This document shows, piece by piece, positions 38,166 to 47,090 of a stretch of DNA of 64,000 nucleotides. How positions within the stretch are numbered: the stretch's first letter is position 1; each line of letters begins with the position of its first letter. The DNA comes from DDH964 sp963763205. GTDB lineage: Bacteria > Desulfobacterota > Desulfuromonadia > Desulfuromonadales > DDH964. The notes beneath the pieces are model-generated. The model searched no databases. It had not been told where the DNA came from and saw only the letters and a program-made list of their open reading frames with translations. The stretch is taken from positions 186,001-250,000 of the forward strand of contig CAVXNQ010000008.1 of the NCBI GenBank assembly GCA_963763205.1, read 5' to 3'. The translations under genes and the position numbers were made by a program.

Positions 38166-38846
38166 CGCTCAGGCCGCCTTTCTCTCCGGTAGACCGCAAC
38201 CGTCCGGTCGGCCATCGCCGCCAGTCCCTCGTCGATGCGCTTGCGGCCCAGGGAATAAAAGATCTTGAGCAGAACTCGAGGGTCGTATAGCAGACCAGGC
38301 CGATGAAGGTGGTGTAGAGGGCGGTGGCGATGCCGGTGACCGTCAGGTTGCTGTTGAGCGTACCGGTGTTGGAAAGGAAATGAATCACCATGCCGATGAT
38401 GGTGCCGAGAAACCCGAGGGACGGCATCAGGTTGGCGATCAGGGAGATCGGCTCGAGATAGCGCTCCTCGAAGTAGCGTTCGCTGTACTGGAAGGCCGCG
38501 TCGCGGATGAAACCGTCGGGGGGGATCGGCTTCTGCTGCTGGCGGGTCGTCGTGTTTCTGCAGCAGGTAATGGCTCTTGGTCTTGCAGAAGAATGCGGCC
38601 GCAACGGCCGCCAGCGGCGCGCTCTCATCCAGCTGGTCAAGGGATTCCGAGATCCTTGCCCAGCTGGCGAAATCGAAGCGGGCCAGGGAGCGCAGGGCGA
38701 ACCAGCACTTGGCCAGGGCGTAGAAGAAAGAGGATGCCGATGGCCAGGTAGACGAAGATCTGCAGCAGGCCCGAGTAGGCGTTGATGAAATGGGTCATGG
38801 AACTGATGATCGCGTCGGAAATGTCAGTAAACACATTCTTTTCCAT
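38162..38846 (-). CDS. MotA/TolQ/ExbB-type proton channel protein
   Basis: About 228 residues. First helix GLLQIFVYLAIGILF near residue 30; the C-terminal part contains the family core PSLGFLGTIIGMVIHFLSNT followed by TVTGIATALYTTFIGLVCYT, the paired helices that line the proton path. Slips near 38727, 38640, 38557 and 38271. ATG 38846 follows AGGAG. It is longer in the cytoplasmic insert than typical ExbB and is more like TolQ. Overlaps the ExbD-like gene by 4 nt. Confidence 0.82.
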
Positions 38847-38897
38847 GGTGCACTCCTCAGGTCAGAAAGGTGGGGAGGTCGGCTGGTCGCCGCGAAG

Positions 38898-39404
38898 TCA
38901 GTGCCACAGCGCCTTGTACAGGCCGAGCATCCCGTCCCCGAGATTACTATAGCCGAATTCTTGACGGTCGATGCCGGCGTCCAGCAGGGTCGGCTGATCA
39001 CCGTAGCGACGCTTCATTTCTCTCAGCAGCAGCCAGGCGTCCCAGTATTCATCCAGCTCCAGGTAGACCTGGCCAGACAGCAGTTGCAGCTCGGCGACCT
39101 GCAGGCGGGTCTCCGGGTGATGACTGGCCTCGAAGTCGTCGACGATCGGCTCAACCCGCTGCTTGATGAAGCTATTGACCTCTTTACCGAGGTCCGCCCG
39201 GGCCTGCGGCTTGTGGCTGCGGCGCAGGTCGGCGGCGACGGCGCGGAACGACTTCAGGGCCGACTCGGTGGTGCGGATGTAGGCCTGCTTCTGGGTGATG
39301 TCAAGGTGGGCGACCGCCGCCGGGTGCGGGGGCGGATTGAAGCCGCTGCAACCGCCCGCCAAAAGCATAGCGGCTGTCAGCAGTGCCGGGAGAACCTTGC
39401 CCAT
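38898..39404 (-). CDS. lipoprotein, first gene of Exb-like operon
   Basis: 168 residues, uninterrupted. Lipobox LLAGGC (Cys about residue 19) after a short signal. The mature part is helical and TPR-like (RLQVAELQLLSGQVYLELDE, YWDAWLLLREMKRRYGDQ). No named family recognised. 51 bp upstream of the ExbB-like start; AAGGAG precedes its ATG. Lipid-anchored, probably to the outer membrane, as the fixed partner of the energised complex (inference). Confidence 0.72.
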   Translation of the reverse strand: MGKVLPALLTAAMLLAGGCSGFNPPPHPAAVAHLDITQKQAYIRTTESALKSFRAVAADLRRSHKPQARADLGKEVNSFIKQRVEPIVDDFEASHHPETRLQVAELQLLSGQVYLELDEYWDAWLLLREMKRRYGDQPTLLDAGIDRQEFGYSNLGDGMLGLYKALWH

Positions 39405-39728
39405 CGTGAGCTCCTTGCCCCGGTGGCGGCCGATAACGGCTCCGGAGAGTTGTCTTTGAGCGAATCAACTGCTTTTAGATTACGCTTGGCCGGTCCGAAA
39501 TCAACTCCGCCGGCAGTTATCTTTAATTTCTGCAATCCCTTTGCCGGCAGGGTCAACCATCAGGGCCCTTCAGAAATACCCCTTCCCGTCTCTCCGCCCC
39601 CGCCCTGCTGGCGATGGTGCTACCTGCCTGCCCGCTATTCGTCCGCCTGGAGCAGTCAAGTCAGCTGCCGCTCGCTTTCACCGCTCCGGAGGCGGATGCG
39701 CACGTCGCGATTAATCCCTGGATGGCGA
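39405..39728. other. 324-bp intergenic region upstream of Exb-like operon
   Basis: Holds the predicted promoter at 39477-39504; the remainder, up to the stop of the VOC gene, shows no gene or repeat. Confidence 0.5.
39477..39504 (-). promoter_or_regulatory. sigma-70-like promoter for Exb-like operon
   Basis: On the minus strand TTGATT (39504-39499), a 16-bp spacer and TAATCT (39482-39477). The -10 lies 73 bp upstream of the lipoprotein ATG. Two mismatches in each element at most, slightly short spacer. Confidence 0.4.
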
Positions 39729-40103
39729 TCAGGCGTCAGGAACGAACCAAAGTTTGTTCCCTTCGCTGTCCAGGAAGCTGGCGACGCAGCCGTGGCCGTC
39801 CGATTCCACCGGGTCCGCAATGACCACCTCGCCTTCCTTGAGCGACCGTAGCGTGCCCCGGGCATCGTCCACCAGCAGGGTGATGCGCGGGCTCGGCTCG
39901 GCGCTGGGCGGGGCGTACCAGTCCGGCTTGAGCAGCAGGATCGTGTCGCCGAGCAGGTAACCGCAAGGCTCCTCATCCTCGTAGGCGACCGGCAGACCGA
40001 GAACCTCGCCGTAGAATCGGTTGGCCCGCGCCGCGTCGATCACGGGCAGGGCAACAACCTTGACGCCGCGAAATACGATACCCGTTTTGCTGGACTTTGT
40101 CAT
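39729..40103 (-). CDS. VOC-superfamily (glyoxalase/bleomycin-resistance) protein
   Basis: 124 residues, one vicinal-oxygen-chelate domain: VVALPVIDAARANRFYGEVL, GYLLGDTILLLKPDWYAPPS, RITLLVDDARGTLRSLKEGE, DGHGCVASFLDSEGNKLWFV. Metal-site candidates are the C-terminal Glu in DSEGN and early acidic/His positions, but the set is incomplete so catalytic activity is uncertain. AGGAG precedes ATG (complement of 40101-40103). Confidence 0.8.
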   Translation of the reverse strand: MTKSSKTGIVFRGVKVVALPVIDAARANRFYGEVLGLPVAYEDEEPCGYLLGDTILLLKPDWYAPPSAEPSPRITLLVDDARGTLRSLKEGEVVIADPVESDGHGCVASFLDSEGNKLWFVPDA

Positions 40104-40460
40104 GGCACTTCTCCTTCGGCTTGGGTGAAGTCCGGACCGCTGTTGCCCCTTTTGAGCATCTCCTTCCCTGGCCGGCGTCCAGGGATGCAACTCCGGGGTC
40201 TGGATCTGGATTTGCGGCGGATTCGAGCCTCCCAAAGAGCCCGGGTTGCCGCCGGCATGGGATCGCAGGGGTAGAGTGCTCCCGATTGATCTTTGTTCCA
40301 GGCGGTGTGCCTGCGTGGGCTCCACCTGCACCGGGCGGTGGTCGCTCCGACAGCCTGCGATGCGGGGCGAACTCCGTCGCTGCGTGGAAAGGCAAACCCG
40401 ATTCCCCATCAATTTCCTCTTCTCCCAGAAGAAGGGACTTTTTATTTTCGGCCGCCGGCT
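40104..40460. other. 357-bp non-coding stretch with one dispersed repeat
   Basis: No gene seen between the VOC and DUF2971 genes. The only distinctive element is the 31-bp sequence at 40357-40387, which recurs in diverged form at 46731-46761. Confidence 0.5.
40357..40387 (+). repeat. 31-bp dispersed repeat, copy A
   Basis: Starts GCGATGCGGGGCGAACTCCG and ends CGCTGCGTGG; the copy at 46731-46761 starts GCGATGCGGAGGGAACTCCG and ends CGCTGCATGG. Both are intergenic. Confidence 0.6.
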
Positions 40461-41342
40461 CTAGCGCTGTCGGTACGGGATCTGGCAATAGCTGATTCCC
40501 GAGCGCGGGCGGATGCCGTGGCGGGCGAGGCAGAGTTCCAGGGAGTTCATGGAGATGCTGATGTTGGGGGAGGGGCCGAGAAAGAGGTGCTCGAACGCCA
40601 GCGGCGCATCGGGCTCGGCCAGCCCGAACTCGAGGTAGGGGATGATCATCGAGGTCCCCTCGCGGAAGCGGATCGGCGCCTGGGCGAGATCGCTCAATAC
40701 CGGCGAAACGATCCGCCATTCCTCCTCTTCCTGGAAGGAGGGGTGCTTGAGGATGGCGGCGATGCGCAACAGGTCGCTCTCCACCTCCTCGAAGCTGTCG
40801 TAGTAGGACTGTTCCGGCGGGCGACGTTGCGGGTCGGTGCATTCGCCCTCCGCCTCGGCCACCGCCTCCACCGCGTCGACCACCTGGCGGATCAGCGCCA
40901 GCTGGGCCTCGGCGTCATAGACGCAGCGCCCGACCTGGAAGGACTGTTGCTGCGCCAGGGCGAGGATGCTCTGCGGGTCGAAGCCGACGCTCACCCCCTT
41001 GCCGTGGGAGCTGTAGCCGCGCCACTGGCTGAGGAGGTTGCCGTTGCTGCGGAAGGAGGCGGAAAAGAGCATGTGGCCGTGGGTGATGCGATGGCCGACC
41101 CAGTACTGGAACTGGTTGAGGAGCTTCGGGTTGGGGTGCCCCTCGGCGATGCGCCGGGCGACGTCCTGCTTGATCAGGTCGGCGGCGTGCTTCATCTCCG
41201 CCGAGTCGTTCATGTAGCGGATGTCGCTGGCCCACAGGGTACGGCTGGCGAGGATGCCGAGCAGCCCCTTGAAGGTGGTGTAGTGATAGAGGGTATCGGC
41301 GGGGATGTCGGCATAGAGTCGGGCGGTCAGGTTACGGAGCAT
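40461..41342 (-). CDS. DUF2971 domain protein
   Basis: 293 residues, uninterrupted. DUF2971 features: LYHYTTFKGLLGILASRTLW, ASDIRYMNDSAEMKHAADLI, FSASFRSNGNLLSQWRGYSS, GKGVSVGFDP, and a C-terminal Glu-containing EEEEWRIVSPVLS. The H-Y[T]-N-D/E ordering resembles ADP-ribosyltransferase-fold proteins, and DUF2971 genes are often in variable accessory regions. Stands alone, divergent from lexA. Activity unproven. Confidence 0.8.
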   Translation of the reverse strand: MLRNLTARLYADIPADTLYHYTTFKGLLGILASRTLWASDIRYMNDSAEMKHAADLIKQDVARRIAEGHPNPKLLNQFQYWVGHRITHGHMLFSASFRSNGNLLSQWRGYSSHGKGVSVGFDPQSILALAQQQSFQVGRCVYDAEAQLALIRQVVDAVEAVAEAEGECTDPQRRPPEQSYYDSFEEVESDLLRIAAILKHPSFQEEEEWRIVSPVLSDLAQAPIRFREGTSMIIPYLEFGLAEPDAPLAFEHLFLGPSPNISISMNSLELCLARHGIRPRSGISYCQIPYRQR

Positions 41343-41535
41343 GGCACTCTCCTGGGGGGGGGGAGGTGGGGGATTGCAGGCGGCAGCATCGACCGGCCTG
41401 GTTAGGGCCGGTTGAGATTCCCGTCAGCGGCCGGTTTGCCGCCCCTGCTCCTCGTCGTCTTTTTGCCGGCTCTTAATCTCCTCCTCCTCGATCCCTTCCA
41501 GTATAGCGGGCAATTCAGCTCACAAGGAGAGCACC

Positions 41536-41613
41536 ATGGAACAACTGAACCGGGTCGGGCAGATGCGGCTCGACTACCTCAAGACCTGCCGGCCCGCCTT
41601 GGCTTCCCCTTGA
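41536..41613 (+). CDS. possible 25-codon leader ORF upstream of lexA
   Basis: ATG 41536 preceded by AAGGAG (41524-41529) at 6 nt spacing; encodes MEQLNRVGQMRLDYLKTCRP plus five residues and stops at TGA 41611-41613, inside the lexA -35 element. The RBS is better than that of many long genes here. It may be a real microprotein, a leader, or the start of a gene truncated by a sequence slip. Confidence 0.3.
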   Translation: MEQLNRVGQMRLDYLKTCRPALASP

Positions 41614-41638
41614 CTTACGCATAACTTACGCCTATGCT
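41610..41638 (+). promoter_or_regulatory. lexA promoter with two ACTTACGC repeats (probable operator)
   Basis: TTGACT (41610-41615), 17-bp spacer, TATGCT (41633-41638): close to sigma-70 consensus, 27 bp upstream of ATG 41665. ACTTACGC occurs twice (41613-41620 and 41624-41631), 11 bp apart, i.e. on one DNA face between -35 and -10. A repressor bound there would block polymerase; autoregulation by the encoded LexA is the obvious candidate. The motif is not the E. coli SOS box. Confidence 0.6.
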
Positions 41639-41664
41639 CTGGACAACCACCCCCGGAGGTTGCC

Positions 41665-42266
41665 ATGAGTCCGATCACCCCGAAGCAGAAAGCCGTCCTC
41701 GACTTCATCCTCGCCCACACCGAGCGCGAAGGGTACGCCCCCTCGCAGCAGGAGATCGCCCGCGCCTTCGGCCTGCGCTCCTTGGGCACGGTGCAGAACT
41801 ACCTGGTGCGCCTGGAGCGCGAGGGGGTGCTCTCCCGCGACTGGAACGCCCGCCGCGGCCTGCGGGTGCTGCGCCCCCGGACCGCCGCCCTGGAACTGCC
41901 GCTGGCCGGCACGGTGGCCGCCGGCAGGCCGATCGAGGCGATCGCCACTTCCGACACCATCGAGGTGCCGCCGTCGATGGTCGGCGCCGGCGAGAACTTC
42001 GTGCTGCGGGTGAAGGGGGACTCGATGGTCGGCGACGGCATCCTCGATGGCGACTACGTGGTGGTGCGCAAGCAGCAGCAGGCCGAGAACGGCCAGACCG
42101 TGGTCGCCCTGATCGACGGCGAGGCGACGGTCAAGCGCCTGGCAAAAAGGGGGCGGCCATCGAACTCCACCCCGCCAACCCGGCGATGCAGCCGATCGTC
42201 ATCGACCCGGCCGCCGACTTTGCTATCGCGGGGGTGGTGGTCGGCGTGATCCGCCACTGCCTGTAG
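41665..42266 (+). CDS. lexA: LexA repressor heading a mutagenesis cassette
   Basis: About 200 residues. N-terminal winged helix (ITPKQKAVLDFILAHTEREG, SQQEIARAFGLRSLGTVQNY), Ala-Gly cleavage site in ELPLAGTVAAG, catalytic Ser in VKGDSMVGDGILDGDYVVVR and Lys in GEATVKRL. One base is missing from the A5G5 run near 42152; restoring it gives KKGAAIELHPANPAMQPIVI and the normal C-terminus. GGAGG (41655-41659) precedes ATG. Co-oriented with the Y-family and DnaE2 genes, so it probably controls the cassette in response to DNA damage. Confidence 0.9.
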
Positions 42267-42285
42267 CTTCCTGTCTGTCTGACCC

Positions 42286-43458
42286 ATGCCCCGCGACATC
42301 CTCCACCTGAAGATCCCGGCCTTCGCCGTCGCCGTCGCCCGGGTCGCCGACCCGGCGCTGCGCGGCCGCCCGGTCGCCGTCGCCCCCGGGCATTCGGAGC
42401 GCGCCCTGTTGCAGTGCGTCTCCGCCGAGGCGGCTGCCGAGGGCGTCTTCGCCGGGATGCCCCTCTTCCGCGCCCGGCGGCTCTGCCCGGCGCTTATTCT
42501 TCTCTCCCCGGACCCGGAACTGCTGGCCGCGCCGGCCGTGCCCTGCTCGAGGTGAGCGCCGCCTATTCGCCGCTGATTGAACCGGCTGCCGCCGGCCGGC
42601 TGTTTCTCGATCTGACCGGCTGTGGCCGCTTGCTCGGGCCGGGGCGCGACGCCGCGGCGCGACTGGAGCGGGAGCTCTCCGCCCGGCTGCGCCTGGCCGG
42701 CAGCGTCGGGGTCGCCGGCAACAAGCTGGTCAGCCGCATCGCCGCCGGCTGCCTGGAGCGTCCCGGGGTCTGCGACGTGCTGCGCGGTGCGGAGGAGAAT
42801 TTCATCGGCCCGCTGCCGGTGGCGGTGCTGCCGGGGATCGGCGCCGCCCGGGAGCTGACCTTGGCCAGCGAGCTCAATCTGCGCCGGGTGGCGGAGCTGG
42901 CGCAGCTCTCCGTCGCCCAGTTGCGCCTCCCCTTCGGGCCGCTGGCCCCGCTGCTCCACCAGCGCGCCCGGGGGATCGACCCCTCGCCGGTGCTGCCGCC
43001 GCGGCGGGCGCCGGGGGTGGCCGAGGAGAGCTTTCTCGCCCGCGAGGAGAACGACGACGACCTGCTGCTCGCCGAGCTCTGCCGGCTGGTGGAGAGCTGC
43101 GGACGGCGGCTGCGGGCCCAGGGACAGGGGGCGGGCGAGCTGCGCTCAAGGTGCATTACGTCGACGGCGTCGCCGCGGAGCGCGGGCGCGCCTCGCCGCG
43201 GCGCAGAACCACGACCTGGTCCTGTTGGCGGCGGCCGAGGAGCTCTTTCGCCAGGCCTGCACCCGCCGGCTGCGGGTCAAGGGGCTGCGCCTGTGCTGCA
43301 GCCGGCTGGGGCCGGTGAGCGGGCAGGTTGACTTCTTCACCGCCGTCGGCCCGAGCCCGCGCCAGGAGGCGCTGCAACAGGCTATCGACGCGTTGCGCGA
43401 CCGTTACGGCATGCAGGCGCTGCGGCGCGGCCGGTCGCTGGTGGCTGTGTCCCCTTAA
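42286..43458 (+). CDS. ImuB-like Y-family polymerase, catalytically degenerate
   Basis: About 390 residues. Y-family fold, but the catalytic acidic residues are gone: the usual DMDAF reads LKIPAFAVAV at the N-terminus, and the SxDE pair after YSPLIEP is replaced by AAAGRLFLDLTG. The palm/finger and little-finger regions remain (GVAGNKLVSRIAAGC, LPGIGAARELTLASELNLRR, LPFGPLAPLLHQRARGID). Loss of these residues is the defining property of ImuB, the scaffold that couples DnaE2 to the beta clamp. Slips near 42535, 43147 and 43185; without them it ends at 43458. 20 bp after lexA. No imuA gene is present. Confidence 0.8.
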
Positions 43459-43486
43459 GGTCACGGAAGGCACAGGGCAAGATTCA

Positions 43487-43600
43487 CTGCGTTGCTCGCG
43501 GATAACTTCGGATAAGGTCTGATTAAAATCGGATTGAGCCAGAGCCCCTGCCCGATCAGATTTTAATCCGAAGTGATCCGATTTGATCCGCGTGCAACAG
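43487..43600. repeat. 114-bp dyad of phased CGGAT units between imuB-like gene and dnaE2
   Basis: Left arm: CGGAT at 43499 and 43509, CTGAT at 43519, CGGAT at 43530. Right arm (inverted): ATCCG ending 43590, 43580 and 43570, and ATCAG ending 43559. Unit spacing is 10, 10, 11 bp in both arms, mirror-symmetric about 43544.5. GATTAAAATC (43521-43530) pairs with GATTTTAATC (43559-43568). Outer arms CTGCGTTGCTCGCGG and its near-complement extend the symmetry to 43600. Could be a multi-dimer operator, a cruciform or a REP-like element. Confidence 0.75.
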
Positions 43601-43662
43601 CTTTTCGCCCTGCTCCTGGGCAACGCCCCTTATTTTCACCCGCAGGAATCGGTTTCCTCAGC

Positions 43663-46600
43663 ATGAGCTACGTCCCGCTCCATCTCCACTCCGCCGCCTC
43701 CCCCCAGTGGGGGGTGCGCCCGGTGGCCGAACTCTGCGCCGCGGCCCGGGCCCTCGGCTTCGACACCCTGGCGCTGACTGACCGCAACGGCCTCTACGCC
43801 ATCCCCGACTTCCTGGCGGAGGCGCGCCGCTGCGGGCTGCGGCCGCTGATCGGCGCCGAGGCGGTCCATGGCGGGCAGCGGGCGGTGCTTCTGGCCCGCG
43901 ACGCCGAGGGGTACGCCAACCTCTGCCGGCTCCTTTCGGAGCTGCACTGCCGCGGCGATTTTGAGCTCGCCGCAGCGCTGGCGCACTACCGCCGCGGTCT
44001 GACCGTCCTCGCCGACCAGCGCGAAATCCTCGCCCCCCTGCGCCGCCAGGGGCGCGAGCACCTCTACGTCGAGCTCTCCCCGGGCCACCAACTGCATCGG
44101 TCGCTGGCCCTCGCCCGCGAGCTGGGGCTGCCGCCGGTGGCCACCAGCCGGGCGCTCCTTTTGGAGCCCGGCGATTTCGCGCTGCACCGGGTGCTGCGCG
44201 CCATCGCCCTGAATACCAAGCTCTCGCGCCTGGGCCCTGCCGATACCGCCCGCGACACGGACCTGCTGCTGTCGCCGGAGAAGCTCGCCGAGTTTTTCCC
44301 CCACTGCCCGCAGGCGCTGGAGAACAGCCGCAGAATCGCGCAGGAGTGCCGCAGCGACTGGGACTTCTCCGCCACCATCTTCCCGGCCTTTGCCGGCCTG
44401 GCCCAGGAGCAGGCCTACGCCCGGCTGGAGGAGCGCGCCCGGGAAGGCGCGCTGCTGGCGCTACGGCGTCATCGACGCGCGGGTGGAGGCGCGGCTGCAA
44501 AAGGAGCTCGCCATCATCCGCGCCAAGGGCTTCGCCGACTACTTCCTGGTGGTCGAGGAGATCGCCAGGCAGTCGCCGCGCACCTGCGGCCGGGGGAGCG
44601 CGGCGGCCTCGCTGGTCGCCTACTGCCTGGGGATCACCCACGTCGACCCGATCCAGCACAACCTCTTCTTCGAGCGCTTCCTCCACGCGGGGCGCAGCGA
44701 CCCGCCCGACATCGACATCGATTTTCCCTGGGACGAGCGCGACGCGGTGCTCGATTTCGCCTTCGCCCGTTACGGTGCGCAGCGCGCGGCGATGGTCGCC
44801 AACCAGATCGGCTTCAAGGGGCGCTCGGCGCTGCGCGAGGTGGCCAAGGTCTTCGGCCTGCCCGACGCCGAGATCAAGCGCCTGACCGAGCGCATCTCCG
44901 GCTACTGGAAGGCGGAGCAGACCGCCGGGGCGGTCGCCGCCATCCCCTCTTCGCCGGGGAGAAGTTCGGCGCGGACTGGCAGGAGATCCTGCGCATCGCC
45001 TGCCGCCTCGGCCCCCAGCTGCGCCATCTCTCCCTCCACTGCGGCGGGCTGGTGATCGTCCCCGACGAGATCCGCCGCTACGTGCCGGTGGAGGTGAGCG
45101 CCAAGGGGCTGCCGGTGATCCAGTGGGAGAAGGAGCAGACCGAGGCGGCCGGGCTGGTGAAGATCGACATTTTGGGCAACCGCTCCCTGGCGGTGATCCG
45201 CGACGCCCTGGCGGCGGTGGCGGCGCACACCGGCACGGTCATCGACTACGCGAGCTGGCGGCCGCTGGAGGACACCAGACCCGGGAGCTGCTCACGGCCG
45301 GGGCGAGCATGGGCTGCTTCTACATCGAGTCGCCGGCCACCCGCCAGCTCCTCAAGCGCATGTGGCTGGAGAACCCCCGGGGGAAGCCTGCGACCTCTTC
45401 GAGCACCTGGTGATGGCCTCCTCCATCATCCGTCCCGCCGCCAACCGCTTCATCCTCGAGTTCGTCGCCCGCATGCACGGCGCCCCCTGGCGGCACCTCC
45501 ACCCGCTTTTGGCCGAGGTGCTGGAGGAGAGCTACGGCATCGCCGTCTACCAGGAGCAGATCACCCAGATCGCCATGGCCCTGGCCGGCTTCTCCGCCCA
45601 TGACGGGGACCAGCTGCGCAAGATCGTCACCAAGAAGCACAAGGCGCAGACCCTGAACGACTACCGGGAGCGGTTTCTGGCCGGGGCGCGGGAGAAGGGG
45701 GTGCCGCAGACGGTGACCGCGGCGATCTGGGAGCAGATCCTCTCCTTTTCCGGCTACTCCTTCTGCAAGCCGCACTCGGCCTCCTACGCCCTGGTCAGCT
45801 GCAAGTCGGCCTTTTTGAAGGCCAACCACCCGGCCGAGTTCATGGCCGCGGTGATCTCCAACCAGGGGGGCTTCTACACCCCCTTCGCCTACCTCTCCGA
45901 GGCCCGCCGCCTGGGGCTCAAGGTTTTGCCGCCCGACATCAACGCGCAGCGAACAGCACTACCGCGGGGAGGGGAAAGAGCTCCGCATCGGCCTGATGCA
46001 GATCCACGGTCTCTCCGCGGCGGCGAGCCGGGCGCTGCTCGCCGAGCGGGAGCGCGGCGGGGCCTACCGGGACTTCGGCGATTTTTTGCGGCGGGCGCCG
46101 CTCGATGCCGAAGACGTGCGGCGCCTGGTCAAGGCCGGCTGCTTCGACGAGCTGGAGGGGAAGGAGCGCCGACCGCGGCTGCTCTGGGAGCTGCTCGCCC
46201 GCGGCGCCTCGGAGTCGGCCGGTGCACCGTCGCTCTTCGACCAGCCGCCAAAGCTGCCGGAGCCGCCGGGCTACGACGAACGCACGGTTCTGAACCAGGA
46301 GCTGGAGACGCTGGGGATGCTGGTCTCCTGCCATCCCCTCGACCTGCACCGGCGCGCCATCGCCCGGATCAAACCGCTGCCGGCCCGGGAGCTCGGCGCC
46401 TGGGCGGGACGCTACGTGACCATGATCGGCTGGTGGGTGACGGGCAAGCCGGTGCAGGACAAGGACGGGCGGCCGATGGAGTTCGTGACCTTCGAGGACA
46501 CCAGCGGCCTCTTCGACGCGACCTTCTTCCCCCAGGCCTATGCCCGCTTCTGCCGCAAGCTGACGCGGCTGCGGCCTTATCTGCTGAAGGGGAAGGTGGA

Positions 46601-46664
46601 GGAGGAGTTCGGGGTGGCGACGTTGACGGTGGAGTGGGTGGGGTATCTGGACGAGCGGGGGTAG
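43663..46664 (+). CDS. dnaE2: error-prone DNA polymerase DnaE2 (ImuC)
   Basis: About 998 residues. PHP domain at the start (SYVPLHLHSAASPQWGVRPV, FDTLALTDRNGLYAIPDFLA), then the C-family polymerase palm with GRGSAAASLVAYCLGITHVD and the catalytic aspartates in PPDIDIDFPWDERDAV, fingers FSGYSFCKPHSASYALVSCK and a C-terminal OB-like region TMIGWWVTGKPVQDKDGRPM. Length and the degenerate tau-binding tail match DnaE2 rather than replicative DnaE1. Five surplus bases (about 44461, 44948, 45280, 45385, 45945); the span is two over a multiple of three, as expected for five insertions. ATG 43663 starts the conserved PHP domain. Confidence 0.9.
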
Positions 46665-46706
46665 GGGGCGTGTTGGCGGTGGGCCTTTGTCGGTGAAAAG
46701 CAAAGT

Positions 46707-47011
46707 CGGCGGGTCTCGCCCCGCCAGGCGGCGATGCGGAGGGAACTCCGGCGCTGCATGGTTTTTGGGCTTTTAACTACCAGAGCCTCTGACTGCGCAG
46801 AGCGGCGGAGGAAAAGAGCCTGCGGTCAACGATCCAGGATCGGAGACGGGATTCTGCCCACGAAGTGCTGCCGGGGTTGGATGGCCGCAACGGTTTCTAA
46901 AAGTTACCTAGCTGCGCGACCGCATGCCCCCCGCAGGGGAAGGCGTTTTTTGCTTACTTTTTGTCGCCGCTTGGACAAAAAGGAAGGCGCCTGGCGGGGC
47001 GCGTCCCGCCG
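46707..47011. repeat. 305-bp element with 24-bp terminal inverted repeats
   Basis: Left end CGGCGGGTCTCGCCCCGCCA plus GGCG (46707-46730) matches the complement of the right end (46988-47011) in 22 of 24 positions. Inside, CTTTTTGTC (46957-46965) and GACAAAAAG (46974-46982) form a further hairpin, and the 31-bp repeat copy B abuts the left end. No ORF of note inside. It looks like a non-autonomous (MITE-like) element or two REP units in inverted orientation. Confidence 0.6.
46731..46761 (+). repeat. 31-bp dispersed repeat, copy B
   Basis: Diverged copy of 40357-40387 (GCGATGCGGAGGGAACTCCG through CGCTGCATGG), directly next to the left inverted repeat of the 305-bp element. Confidence 0.6.
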
Positions 47012-47090
47012 GTTTGTGCTCTTCGGCCAACAGTTCGAGTCCCGGTATTCCAGCCAAGACTATGAAAATTAGAAATTTATAAAAAATACC

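Larger units (their letters stand above)
41343..41664. other. 322-bp divergent region between DUF2971 gene and lexA
   Basis: Contains a 25-codon ORF with a good RBS (41536-41613) and the lexA promoter with paired repeats (41610-41638). Left of 41520 only a short oligo-G tract near 41355 stands out. Confidence 0.5.

Noticed and set aside
43499..43590. CRISPR array from the CGGAT repeats
   Set aside because: Units of 5 bp at 10-bp spacing, inverted in two arms, do not fit repeat-spacer lengths and there are no cas genes.
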